This document shows positions 27,101 to 37,403 of a stretch of DNA of 64,000 nucleotides, piece by piece. Under the pieces are notes generated by a model. It ran no database searches, was not told the DNA's origin, and saw only the letters and a program-made list of their open reading frames with translations. The number at the start of each line of letters is the position of its first letter. Positions within the stretch are counted from its first letter, which is position 1. Made by a program: the position numbers and the translations under genes. Location: NCBI GenBank assembly GCA_037178855.1, contig JASJZC010000004.1, positions 3,968,001 to 4,032,000 of the forward strand. The letters run 5' to 3'. The stretch is from Oscheius sp. JU75 (taxonomy: Eukaryota > Nematoda > Chromadorea > Rhabditida > Rhabditidae).

Positions 27101-28987
27101 ATGGGCGGCCGAAACGATGACTGGATCAAAGAAAGTCAGGCTTGTCTCTCTGATAGCAGAAGATAAGTGAAGGTCGAGTGAGGAGAAAGTGCGCGGGAAA
27201 GAGGACAAAGCCCCCGGGAACTGCTAATGGCCTGGCCTCAAAATTCAGAAATTTACTTGAGACTGAAACGAACGTCCTTTCACACACCGGAGCGGCGTCT
27301 TTCACAAAAGACGAGAAGATTTACGCGGGGTCAGAGACGAGAATGAAAGGAAAACGAACTGCTGCGACGATCAATGCACAAAAGGGCGACAGTTTCTCAG
27401 AAATTGGTGGGAAAGACCACAATATAGACCCACAAAAAGTATTATGAAAAGAACCGGTTTGTGGGTGTCCTAAACGGGGTCATGCTTGTCGGGATCGGAC
27501 TGACTCAATGATCTTGCATAATCGCCCTGTCACGTAGTCTAAAAAGGTATGAGTCAATTTACCGGGAGACGGTTGTGTTCTCCTAAAACAGCCGAAGAGA
27601 GGCATGTAGGCCTGGTGGACTGATAAGACACAGAAGAACAGAGAGAATGTTGAGCAAGAGATAAGGGAAAGAGTCAAGCGCGTAATTTGAAGGACGAGGA
27701 ATCCTCAGGGATAGAGCGAGTGTGGCGCAGCAGACTCATTCATCAAAGGCGACCCGTTACAGACACTTCCAAAGCCAAATTATTAACGAGAATACTGCCG
27801 TTTGTCTTTCTTTGTGAGGACAATTGAGCGCGTGGGTGACCTTCGGAGACAGAAGGAAAAGGAGGCAAACTGGTTAATGGCTGGGAGATATAGGGAAATC
27901 CGTGGCGGAGAGATGAACCGGAGATAAGGCAGAGGAAATTGATACGGACAACGTGGGTGGAGGTAGACAGTGAAGGGTGTGAGTCGCAGGCAATCATGAG
28001 ATGGCCAAATACGGACCGATGGACGACGGCAAGAGAGACGAAGGGGCACAAAGCTCTCTTGCAAATACAGACCAACCATGCAGAGTTGCACGAAGCCATT
28101 TTCTCGATTCAATTTGGAAGACACGGGGGTATATCAGCAAATCAAGTGTTGTGCCACCTTTACAAGCCTTCAAAAAGTAGTCTTCTGAACAGGTCACTGA
28201 TTTGCAAGGTTTTTAGTTCTAGCATTGATCAACCTGATGACCACTTTTTGCAGTCGAAGCTTCTTTGAAAAAGTCTCAAAATCTAGCTAATGAGCGTCGG
28301 AAGTGTCAAATGGCTAATGACCGATTTCGTGGCAAAAATGGGGAGAAGGGACCATCTGGTGGGTTATGTTTTTGCCGGCTAATGGAGTCAATGAGCAAGG
28401 CTCGCGTAATTACAGTGGTTCGTGCTTGACCATGCGAAAACAATGACAGCTTGTCTTACCGTAGACGGTTGTCCTCCGTCTGGCCTGTGTTTCCCGTCTT
28501 CTTTGGCGTTCCTCGCCATTGCGGACAGCTGCCATAAAGGAGGCTTGTCTCGGCGAGCAGCGACTGAGAGAACCCGGACTGTGCTGGTCGCTTCGACTCG
28601 GGGGAGCCACTCGAACGACAACGTCACTGCAAAAAGAGACTGAACTGTAACAGCTGACAGAAATGACTAATGAGCGACTTCTTCAGTGAACTTTACACTC
28701 CAGGCTCAAAAGAAAGATGATCGCACACCTGCCATGTCTCTCGAACCCAAATCTAGAAAACTCACTCATAGGACGGAAGAGGACTGATTCTCTTCGACGG
28801 ATAGATTGTGTGGTAATTGGGAGGTGCTAGAGAAAGATCTCTCGGACGACGAGCTGGGCGCATTTCTTCCAGAAGAGCCAAAATACGGGCCTCCTGTCAA
28901 ATATTTATGATGACTGAAAAAAATGATCACCTGTGAGAGAACGTTTTCGCTGGTGCAGGAGCGTAGCCGTGGAGGCCACGCGTCCAT
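21154..28987 (-). CDS. pac-1: RhoGAP with PH domain, PAC-1 / ARHGAP21-23 family
   Basis: GTPase-activating protein for Rho-family GTPases; in C. elegans PAC-1 acts at cell contacts to set radial polarity. The start is MDAWPPRLRSCTSENVLSQ at 28987, 18 nt behind TTTTTTCAG (29006-29014). Exons: 29005-28931, 28893-28766, 28626-28460, 26331-26226, 26159-26045, 26005-25766, 25719-25562, 25501-25411, 23593-23511, then the GAP exons. The PH domain runs from LRQGWLKHQEVILGKKGSRS to EADMLSWITALQ. The RhoGAP domain spans DEHIPLVVQICVTVVEEHG, the arginine-finger loop GIYRIPGNTAAV, WRDVNVVSSFLKMFLRKLPEP and NKMETRNVALMFGPSIVR, ending ETLIHYHDWMF. The tail shares SDYSTTSSAP and SRRHTLSDMD with human ARHGAP21. 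No PDZ domain was found; a longer 5' form in frame up to 29242 is possible. Introns 23594-25410 and 26332-28459 are about 50 times the local norm. Confidence 0.93.
25581..25635. repeat. 18-bp perfect direct repeat inside a PH-domain exon
   Basis: GCTCACTGCGACTCTGAC occurs at 25581-25598 and 25618-25635, 37 bp apart. On the coding (minus) strand the copies are read in two frames, giving VRVAVS and CQSRSE. Confidence 0.8.
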
Positions 28988-30962
28988 TTTCTCGACTGTC
29001 AGCCTCTGAAAAAAGGAAATTGTAGACTGAATTGAGGTCAGCTGAGAGCGAGGGGGTGAAGCTTCGAAGAAAGGCGCTTTGACCGGGGGTAGGACGCCCG
29101 AAAAATTCGCATTGACCGACTGAAGAGAGGAAAAAGAAGTCCCGATGGCACTTCGATCTTTAGAGTACAGGGAAAGAGGGCAAAATGTCAGGTATCTAGT
29201 TTCCTCTTGATGAACTCTGTCTGGATGAGGCAAAAATAACAATGACTGCCTTCATAACATGAATAGAGAATGGAAAAGAGGGTAAGAGATTATGGGAAGA
29301 GGAGTGTGAATAGCCCCGGACCGTTTGCATAAGGTGCCGAGGAGTGGCCGCCGGTTCGGATATCCAGTTTCTTAAAATAGCCGAGTAGATAGATCAATCA
29401 CTTCACTGCCCCATGCGTTCCAAAAAGATATGACATTGACGCGTCATGAAGAACTGGCTCGTTTTTGACACGATAAGGTCACAGGGGCTGAAATCACCTT
29501 TTGGCGCACAGTAATTAGGCTGGAAACGGGGTCGAAGCCGAATACTGACCTCTAGAAAGAAAAAGAGTAGGAGGAGGACTGATCAAACAGGAAGCGCGGG
29601 AAACAGGTGAGCAGCAGATCGCTGTGACACTTGCAGAGTTAACGTGGAGATGAGCAAACAAACAAAAGTCAACAGATAGCCAGAAAAACCACATTTGTTC
29701 AGAAAGAGAAACTATCGATGGCAGACTGAGATGGATGTCCAAACTGGCTATGGAGATGCAGCAGCGTGTTTTGATATCTTTAGAGGAGAGAAGGCAGATA
29801 AGAAAAGGAAAAGGTCGTGAGTCAATCTACTCGCCTGTCCCTAATGGGTTGTATGCGAATACCAGTCTTGTTACGAGATAGAATATAAACAGAATCTGGT
29901 TAGTCGAGAGATTAATGAGGAAGAGAGAGACCAATAAACAGACAGAACTAGTAGGATTTGGACCACCATCTGGTTGAGGAAATGAGCGAGGAAAGAAATC
30001 TATCACGAAGACGGATTACCAATTTAAATCAGGTCTTTTTGGAGACAGATAGAATGAATTAGTACTATTATTCCAGTAGCGGAAAATGTTAGGAAGCTTG
30101 ATTCATCCCCGAATATTCTGTCTCACTCCGTGTTCAAATTTATGTTCTTGGCGGTTCGGATCAAAGAGACAAGCTGGACCAGGCGGTCGCTTATTAGCCG
30201 ATCTATTTGATGTACGAAATCTAAACATCAGCGGAGGAGAGAGCCGATCGAGGGGCCTCTCAAGAAGACACCTACGCCTTTAGGTAACCCGCTGCGAATC
30301 TATTGATGAAGGCAGTTGGAAGAAGGAAAGAATAAATACGAAGAGAGCGTTATCGGGTCTTCTGTGAGCCACGAACAATCGGACGCGTGCTTCCGTGTTT
30401 GTTCTGCGACTCAACTGCCTTCTTTAGAACCGACACCTTTGAGTCAGCCAAAACAACCATTTTTTAGCCTGTTCTTCATGTTAGTTCTGGTGTGTTACAA
30501 AGAACCCACTTTCTTCAAAGCATTAATTGTAATTACAGATATCTAAAAGCAACTCTTAGTTTGTGTAACTCAAGGCGAGTGTCTCGCAATTAGAAGAACC
30601 TAGATAGTTGGAATCTATAAAACAATTATCAGTACCTCGTCCTTTTCAGAATGTTGATAAAAAAATTTCAAAGACTCCTGTTACAAAAGAGAAACACATA
30701 AACGAAGTCCTTCTTTTGAAAGGTCTGGCCGACAAGTCAGAGGTCTCGTCGGACATTTGAAAAGATGAATTAGAGAGGTCATGAAACCAGCTTGAGAAGA
30801 GTGCAAAAGGTCAACAAGACAAGACGGAATTCGGAGATGTTTGGTGGTTAATTGCTGGCGTGAAAAGAAGAGACGAGGCTATGCAAATGCGCGGCACAGT
30901 CCGATTATCGATTGAACGACCTCTTCCCCCAACACGTTTATTGAGGCTACTAGGCAGATTGA
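28988..30962. other. pac-1 upstream region, no gene resolved
   Basis: Nearly 2 kb without a convincing coding pattern, rich in GA/AG runs (AGAGAGAGACC-type). The part 28988-29242 stays open in the pac-1 frame and could be an extra 5' exon, although the TTTTTTCAG within it argues for a trans-spliced start at 28987. The rest is probably promoter sequence for pac-1. Confidence 0.35.
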
Positions 30963-31280
30963 CTAATAGACGATTCCGGTGCGATGTCCTTTACCCGGGT
31001 AGCAGCGATCAAGGCATTCCTGCGAGAAACAGCACACCTCGCTCTTGGGGAACTCCACGCTGGTGCATTTTCCGGGCGAGCCACAGCAACGCTGAGCCAG
31101 GGATTTATCTGAGCTTGTTCATGTACTGTTCGCGTTCGACTCACAGTTCGGCTTGGTACACGGCTTGCTCTCTCCGCCAAAGGTACAGAACATCTGAACG
31201 TTCTTCTCGAAACGTTCACAGCTGAGAGTTAGACTGCATCCGAGAAGGAAGAGAAAAGAGAGGAGCAGGAGTCGAGACAT
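30963..31280 (-). CDS. small secreted cysteine-rich peptide
   Basis: About 92 residues. The start at 31280 follows CTCTCCTGTCAG. Signal peptide MSRLLLLSFLFLLGCSLTLS precedes a mature part with ten Cys: CERFEKNVQMFC, a third Cys in SKPC, then RCCGSPGKC and VCCFSQECLDRC, ending YPGKGHRTGIVY. One 36-nt intron (GTGAGT...AAGCTCAG) splits it between KPN and KSLAQ. The spacing of the first two Cys recalls an insulin B chain, but the later Cys do not fit an insulin A chain, so it is left as a secreted Cys-rich peptide. The start lies only 117 nt after the stop of the upstream same-strand enzyme, a typical nematode operon distance. Confidence 0.6.
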
Positions 31281-31396
31281 GATCCTGAACTGACAGGAGA
31301 GGCTGTTCAACAAAAAGAAGTCTTCATTAACAAGGTGGATGTAACAACAAGGCGCAAACAGCTGACACCGGTGGGAGAGAACACAACAATTTTAGA

Positions 31397-34300
31397 TCAC
31401 TTGGATTTACCCTTGTTCAATTTGACAATGTTTTCTATCGCCTTTGCTCTCATTTCGTCGGTTGAGGCAGAGTCGACCAGAAGGAGAGGTCGTAAGGAGG
31501 AGCGGAGAGAACTGAAAATGTCGGGGAAGATGAGCTCCTGTTGGGCAAGAAGCTGCTTGATTCGATGTCTCTCGGTTGCCTGACTGAAACAGGCCGGACA
31601 GTTCTCTGCCACTACGGGCAGTTTGTTGCTCTCGGCAAAGTCACGAAGAGCCTTCTCCCGGACAAAGATCAGAGGTCGGATGATTCGAAGAGCGCCATCT
31701 CTCGTCGTGTATTGAGCTTTCATAGTCGAAAGATTTCCATTTTGGAAAGCTGCAATAAAGAAGCTCTCGGCCACATCATCGAGATGCTGTCCCATAGCCA
31801 AGACTGAAAGTTGACATATACTATCTAGCAAACTGCAACTTACCGTTCCACCCATGAAACTGGGCAGCTGCAGCCAGTCTGCCTCTTTTCATTCGACTAC
31901 AGAAGGCACAAATCGAGCGAAGTCCCTCCACCTTCCTAGCAGCTCCGATTATGTCTAAAGTGTCGGTCAGTCGGGTTACTGTTGGGTCCACCTTGTTCCT
32001 CATAGAAGTAGTCAATGTTCAGATTTCTACAGTAGTCGATTAGGGGACGAGGGTTGTAGGCAGTTGAACCAGGATCGACAGTAATCGCACCCAATTCGAA
32101 GTTTGTACTTCTGTTCTTTCTGCATCTTTGCTGATAAAAATGAAGGATATGCAGCATCGAGAGTGAATCCTTTCCTCCCGAGAGACACACCAATATCTTG
32201 TCGCCTTCCTGAACAATTGCTTGATGAAATGTCCGAGCTTGACTAACTTTGATCATGTCCAGTCCATGAAGAGCCTCAGTGACTCTCTTGTACATTTCGA
32301 GCGGGGGCCTTATCCACGGCAGACGTTTCTCCTCTTCTGAAGAGAGAAGCTGTCTCTTGACCACCACTCTCCGATTCCAATCGTCCAGAGTCTTGCTCTC
32401 TTCCAGGTTCTCGTCTGTTCCAAAGTCTCCCATTCGGATATCCTCTTTCTCGACCGAGTCCAGGACACAGACAACCTCTTCCAACTGACAGGGTGCACAT
32501 TCTAAAAAGTCTCGATCACTCGTATTCTACTGCTTACCTGCTGTGTCTTCCACATCCTCCATATTCGACTCTGTCAGCTTGTCTATCACAACATGATATC
32601 CATTGTCTTCTGCCTTGACTGCTTCAAGCTTCTTCGGGGAAAAGGGACACTCCTTAGTATCGCCTATGGCATGTTCAATTGGAAGGACGAACCATCTAAG
32701 ATGGGCGTATTCGCTCGAGACCGCGACTCTTCCATCGGGAATTTTGTCCTAAACTTTGGATTTTACTCCTTGGAGTCTGGATCTCACTCTTCTAGTCGCC
32801 AAGTCTTCAGCGGATTTCTGAGCTATCTTCTCAGCTTCTTTGTGAGCTTTTTCTGGTGGAATCAGTTCAAGAGACGGATTTGTCCTTGCCTTCTCGACCT
32901 GCATGCCGTTCGAAGAGAATGTGATGTATCCCAGCCACTTTCTCGCGTGAAACTTTCTCTGGTTCTGATGATGCCACTCCCCACTCTCGGCGTTCAATTG
33001 GTACTGAAGTTTGATTGTTTTCTTGAAAGAAGCTCTCTCACCAAATGAAGAAAGTCCTTGGCTATTCGGCCGGACAGCTGTTCCAGAGAATCCAAAACAT
33101 AGTCAACTTGTTTATCCGACCAGAAGAAAGGAATCGAGATTCGGGTAAATCCGGGCCGGAGCATCTCCTGAGTTGTGTACTCCCGTCCTCTCCGAAGATG
33201 CGTCCGATCCAGGCCATCCACTTCTTGAAGGGCTTCCTGGTACTGATCAGACAGTTCCGATGAAATTCCCAAGAGATCTTGAGCATAGGGACCGGCACAC
33301 ATACAGCCAGATCGACTCTGAATCCCGTACAGATCGTTCAGGAGGGCAGAAATGTAATTGTGGTGGAAGAAGAGACCACTCTCCTCGTGCTGAACTTGGT
33401 TTTAAGAGGGACAAAATGAAAAAAAAAACCTTGACCAGAATCGAGAAGACGGGATGTCGGTTCTGGCTTGTCGAGGGACCAAGAAGAACCACATTCTTCA
33501 TTTGATCCAACCGAGCAATGAATTTCTTTGACATTTCATGATTCCTCCTCAAAATTGTCTCCTCTCCAACCGATCTTTTCAATTTGACAGCCAGAGCGAG
33601 CCGAATGATCCCGACAGCGTCTGGAGTGCCGCCTTCCTCTCGATGTTCCGATTCTTTCAAGTACCATTCTCCTCGACCATTTACCTATGTTTTTGTACAA
33701 AAATAATATTATTTCTACTCACGAAAGAAACAGTTCCACCTCCAGTCCTTTTAGGTTCCTTTGCTCGAATCATACCCTTTTTGATGATGAGAACGCCCGG
33801 ACACGAGACGCCTCCCACGAGTTTGTGGCCAGAAAAGAAGACGGCGTCCAGGGGAACAGAGCCATTGACGTTGATCTCGCTCGAGGCAGCAGCGGAGGCG
33901 TAGTCCCAGATGACAAATGAGGTGGGTACAGTTCTAAAAGTCAGGATTGAATACAACTAATGAAAGAACTACCGCTTGCAAATGGTTGTAACCAGCTTCA
34001 CATTCGAACAGATTCCTGTAAGATTGGAGCAGGCTGTGTAGGTACAGACGAGTTGGGTGTTTGGGAACTCGTCTTTCGCTTGTTGAAGAATTTTTAAGAG
34101 ACTTTCTGAACGTATTTTTTCGGAAACTCCGGAATATTCTCACCTGGATCAATCGCTCCGTTCCTGTCATCCACGACAAAGCATTTCTTTGCTGCTCTTC
34201 TCCACGGGAGCAAGTTCGAGTGATGCTCCATCTTGGAATGAATAACAATCTGCATCTCGTTAGTCAGTTACCTCTATAACTTACAAAATCGTTGCCTAGA

Positions 34301-34740
34301 TCCATCATATGGAGAAGCAGTTCGACGGCAGCTGTCGAGCCACTTCCACAGAAGATGACGTCGTCGTTGTCTCCTGCCCCGGTCATTGCTCGGATTTCCT
34401 GTCTCGCCTCATGAACGAAAAGAGTCGTCTGTTCTGCCGTGACTGTGACAGAGCTGTGGGTGTTCCCATAGAACGGCAAGACTTCTGACAGAATGTAGTC
34501 TTCGATTGGACGAAAAGATCTCGCAGAGGCCGAAAAATCGCAATACAGAACTGAATAAAATGGACTGGAACTCGAGAAAGTGGAAAACTTACGTTGTCTC
34601 TTTCCAAATGGCGTCTCAATTATCTCGTCCTTTCCGATCTCATTCTCTCGGATCCAACGTAGCAGTTCTTCTGCATTCTCTTCCGTGAACTTATTCGCAG
34701 TTCGTTGCTCCGGAACCTTATCTCCAAACTGTCGACTCAT
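31397..34740 (-). CDS. fusion enzyme: class-V aminotransferase (cysteine desulfurase-like) plus TtcA-like PP-loop tRNA thiolase
   Basis: One continuous spliced frame. N-terminal half, start MSRQFGDKVPEQRT at 34740 behind CATTCTTGTAG: a fold-type-I PLP enzyme of the NifS/CsdA group. It has YCDFSASARSF, the loop MEHHSNLLPW, PLP-pocket DYASAAAS, the Schiff-base lysine in SGHKLVGGVSCPG and a catalytic-type cysteine in SRSGCMCAGPYA. A linker of about 150 residues follows (HARKWLGYITFS..., Lys/Glu-rich helix). The C-terminal half has the ATP-pyrophosphatase P-loop ILVCLSGGKDSLSMLHIL, a CAFCSRMKRGRLAAAA cysteine pair, MGQHLDDVAESFF, IIRPLIFVREKALRDFA and a final CPACFSQATERHRI. These match bacterial TtcA, a [4Fe-4S] enzyme that 2-thiolates tRNA cytidine 32 with sulfur from a desulfurase. 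Inferred role: sulfur mobilisation and tRNA thiolation in one chain. No organelle leader is obvious. Introns are 34-45 nt, each checked for phase. Confidence 0.88.
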
Positions 34741-35283
34741 TGCCCGTTTGCTACAAGAATGGATTTCAGTTCTCTAAATAAAGTGAAAAGCAAACTAATG
34801 CTTTTTGTAATCGAACGCTGGTAATAACTTCCAAGAAAGAAACTTCTAAATCCTGGTTTCATCAGAGTCGTCCAAAATCTGGGAATCATCCAATTAGGAA
34901 GATCAATAGGCGCCGAAAGTGACACTCTTGCCCTCCCAAAATGCAACACAATTCAGTCTTTTTGTTGAATACAAATACCATCACTCTGATCTCACTATGT
35001 ACGGACCATTGGATACTTATAAAGATCCGACCCGTGGGTTTTGAGAGTGAAATCAAGTAGTATCAAATTAGGTCGATCCTCCACCCGGATGTGTTCTCCA
35101 AAAACTTCGACAATTCAGTCTCCTTAATTGTCCCAATCAGAGCTATGCTCTCGTCGACCAGCATTCCAATCTATTTCGACAATGTAACGATTTGACAGGT
35201 AACAATAGAAGAAAGATGGAATGAGAAGTATACAAATTTATTGAAGATGGATACAGATATCAGATGGCGGCGACCGGAAAGCT
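34741..35283 (-). other. spacer between MED19 and the fusion enzyme
   Basis: Holds the MED19 3' UTR and poly(A) signal (35237-35242) and the upstream region of the fusion gene. An open minus-strand stretch at 34949-34737 (MLHFGRARVSLS...) overlaps the fusion start by an ATGA. It has no clear family resemblance and is crossed by the CATTCTTGTA|G acceptor, so it is not called. Confidence 0.35.
35237..35242 (-). terminator. poly(A) signal of MED19
   Basis: AATAAA on the minus strand (TTTATT on plus), about 42 nt after the MED19 stop. It supports the short last exon of that gene. Confidence 0.65.
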
Positions 35284-36803
35284 CTATTTTGAGTCGTGCT
35301 TCTTCTTCTTCTTCTTTAACGATGGCTGGAGAAAAATTGAATCAGATTATGGAATAGGTTTGAGAGCTTTTTGTTCCGGAATGCTCAAATCTAGACATGC
35401 TCGCCCTGCTGGCAGCCATTTTTTGTCTAGGCATCAACATAGCAGCATGGAGAGAACTGTCAGTACGGAAACCACAAAACGCTTCAAGATGTCTATTGGC
35501 AGCAGCTGCCTGTTACTCTATTTCCGTGGGCGTCAGCATCGGCATCATTCATTCTACGAATACTAGAAATCCGACAAAGGAGGTTTGCAAACGGCTAAAT
35601 TCAAAGGGTTTTCAGTACGAACAAATGATGTATTTGGAGGCTGGTTGGAGTCTAGTTTCAGCTGTTTTATCCATTTTACTTAGTGAGTTTGGAGGACGAA
35701 TCAAATACCAGTTTTCAGTGATTTGTGCTGCCTACTCTGCTCATCTTCAGCACAAGAAAATAGTTCAAAGAAGAGAAAGTGAAAGAAGGCGGCGTCAACT
35801 ACACAACGCAATAATGTCATCGTGTAGACAAGATATTGCAATGGCTATCAGAGCGAGAATGACCGTGATTTGAGCATTTCAACGAAATAAAACCTACGGG
35901 AGGTGTATAACTGATGGGAGGAGGAGTGCAGTCCTTGCCCGGAGGTCTGTTTCTCGCCTTCTCCCTCTTGATTTCTTCTAGCCGCTCCTGTTCTCGTTTC
36001 CGTTCCTTCTCACGCTCCTTTTCTTCTTTCTAAGAACACATTTGGTCAGGAAATAAAATAACTCTACCTTTTCCTTCTTTCTTTTCTCCTTCTTTCGCTT
36101 CTTCTCCTTTTTGTCAACTTTCACCTTCTTCTTATTACCGTCCTCGTCCACTTAAAATTGAATTAAACACTATGTGAAGGCAGTCTCACATTCAGCCAGT
36201 GGCTCCAGCGTTGTTTTATGTCTGTTCAGTCCCGTTTTAGGATCATGTTCGTAATTCGGATAAGTCAAGACTGGCTTTTTCTCGAACAAATGCAAATACC
36301 TGAAGGGTTGGGTAAAAACATACAAAATCGAAATACCTCTCGTCAACGGGACCAGCGTTTAGCTTGAATCCGTTCAATGAAGTCGTTGACAAAGGTTGAA
36401 TTTCTTTTCCAGTTATAGGTGGCTTCTCGATTAGCCTTCTCAATGAACTGAAGCAGTTCATAGAGGGAACAGATAAAATAAAGATACCTGATGTCATTAG
36501 CAGCTGGATTGATGTTGAAATTTCCATAAACCGACGGGAGAAATGAAGCCAAGTCTTCGCGAATCTTTTTGTTTCCACAAAATCGGGTGTAGACGGATCC
36601 CATTTCGTACGCACTCAAAAGATCGGTGCTCCCAGTCATTGTACTTTTCGCTAGAAGTAACCCATTAGAGTGGAGAGAATTAGAAACTCACGAGGTAGCT
36701 CCGGCTTCAAACAATAAAATGGCGAGAATCCCTTGAGCGTTATTTTTGCTTTCAATGTTCCCGATGACGGCGTCCCTTGTGGGTTCCAGCCGCCATCATT
36801 CAT
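35284..36803 (-). CDS. mdt-19: Mediator complex subunit 19
   Basis: Head-module-associated subunit of Mediator, which links transcription factors to RNA polymerase II. The start at 36803 ([15 protein letters not shown]) lies a few bases behind CGTTTTCAG. The conserved core is complete: [11 protein letters not shown], then [55 protein letters not shown] and [14 protein letters not shown]. Each aligns with human MED19 (FYLMRELPGSTELTGSTNL..., SLRSLIEKPPI, LAGFRLHTGPLPE). The C-terminal Lys-rich tail ([17 protein letters not shown]) continues across a 572-nt intron (35326-35897) to a last exon of 13 codons, [13 protein letters not shown], ending at 35284. The other introns are 36-42 nt. The long last intron holds a complete opposite-strand gene. 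The start is 183 nt from a divergent plus-strand gene. Confidence 0.93.
35397..35873 (+). CDS. small multi-pass membrane protein nested in a MED19 intron
   Basis: The start at 35397 is 2 nt behind CTCAAATCTAG. Exons join across 35583-35615 and 35681-35719. The protein is about 130 residues. Hydrophobic segments: [17 protein letters not shown] (1-17), [20 protein letters not shown] (about 33-52) and [20 protein letters not shown] (about 72-92). A basic cytoplasmic-looking tail follows ([17 protein letters not shown]). Three transmembrane helices are likely, perhaps four in other forms. The family is unrecognised. Its own poly(A) signal (35886) also falls inside the host intron, so the whole unit is nested antisense to MED19. 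Confidence 0.7.
   Translation: MLALLAAIFCLGINIAAWRELSVRKPQNASRCLLAAAACYSISVGVSIGIIHSTNTRNPTKEVCKRLNSKGFQYEQMMYLEAGWSLVSAVLSILLSEFGGRIKYQFSVICAAYSAHLQHKKIVQRRESERRRRQLHNAIMSSCRQDIAMAIRARMTVI
35886..35891 (+). terminator. poly(A) signal of the nested gene
   Basis: AATAAA begins 13 nt after the nested gene's stop codon and 7 nt inside the MED19 intron boundary. Confidence 0.6.
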
Positions 36804-36986
36804 TTTATCTGAAAACGAAGTTGTTTTACTGGAGAAGGCAGAAGAAAATGAGCTGAAAGAAATGCAATAATAATGAAAGCGTACGCAACTGCGTACGTAT
36901 TTTTGTGAGAACGCCTTCTCTCTATTCTTCAACTTCTTCCATTTCCAATTTTACTCGCAGAAACTCTGTAACTTCACTTACTAAAG
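36804..36986. promoter_or_regulatory. short divergent promoter between MED19 and a small acidic gene
   Basis: Only 183 nt separate the MED19 start (minus) from the start at 36987 (plus). It contains the palindromic stretch GTACGCAACTGCGTAC at about 36882 and both trans-splice acceptors. It probably serves as a bidirectional promoter. Confidence 0.45.
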
Positions 36987-37393
36987 ATGTCATCCGTCCG
37001 ACACCAGCTATCCTTTACAAGCATCAGGTCAGTTAATTTCCATCCTTACTCGATAATATTCGGTATTTGCAGTAGCGACAGTCCAGTAGCAGAAATATCA
37101 GAGCCAGACTCAGAAGCAAATAGCCAAACTCCTCATTATCAAACACGAGCACAGCAGAAAACAATCGGTTAGTTTGATTGTTTGTTTTGCGATCCACGAG
37201 TTTCAGACGGGTTCGAGCAAAAATTATGTGCGGCTGCCAAAACATATCATAATCAGTATTCGGTAGACAAAGGTAGCAATTTTTAATGTCACGTCGTTCT
37301 CAAACTTTAGAATTGCACAATAACCGGATGGACAAACTGCGAGAAGTCTTAGAGGAAGAGAAAAAACTGGACTGGATGTTCGACAAGAAATAA
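36987..37393 (+). CDS. small acidic protein, about 90 residues
   Basis: The ATG at 36987 follows CACTTACTAAAG. Four exons with 39-45-nt introns give MSSVRHQLSFTSISSDSPVA, then an acidic Ser/Glu stretch (ISEPDSEANSQTP), DGFEQKLCAAAKTYHNQYSV and a charged C-terminal helix ELHNNRMDKLREVLEEEKKL ending DWMFDKK. No signal peptide or membrane segment. The size and helix suggest a small subunit of a larger complex; no family was recognised. Its stop lies 10 nt from the stop of the convergent receptor gene. Confidence 0.6.
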
Positions 37394-37403
37394 CTGGATG
37401 TAT

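Noticed and set aside
30963-31280. Insulin-like peptide identity
   Set aside because: The first two Cys fit a B chain, but the later Cys spacing (CCGSPGKC, CCFSQEC) does not give the CC-x3-C-x8-C A-chain pattern.
34737-34949. 70-codon frame ending in an ATGA overlap with the fusion-enzyme start
   Set aside because: A good acceptor lies inside it just before the fusion ATG, and nothing identifies it as coding; it may be 5' UTR.
35264-35360. Plus-strand open frame with a poly-Phe run ([13 protein letters not shown])
   Set aside because: It is the antisense of the last MED19 exon (Lys-rich); the MED19 splice phase and poly(A) signal support the minus strand.
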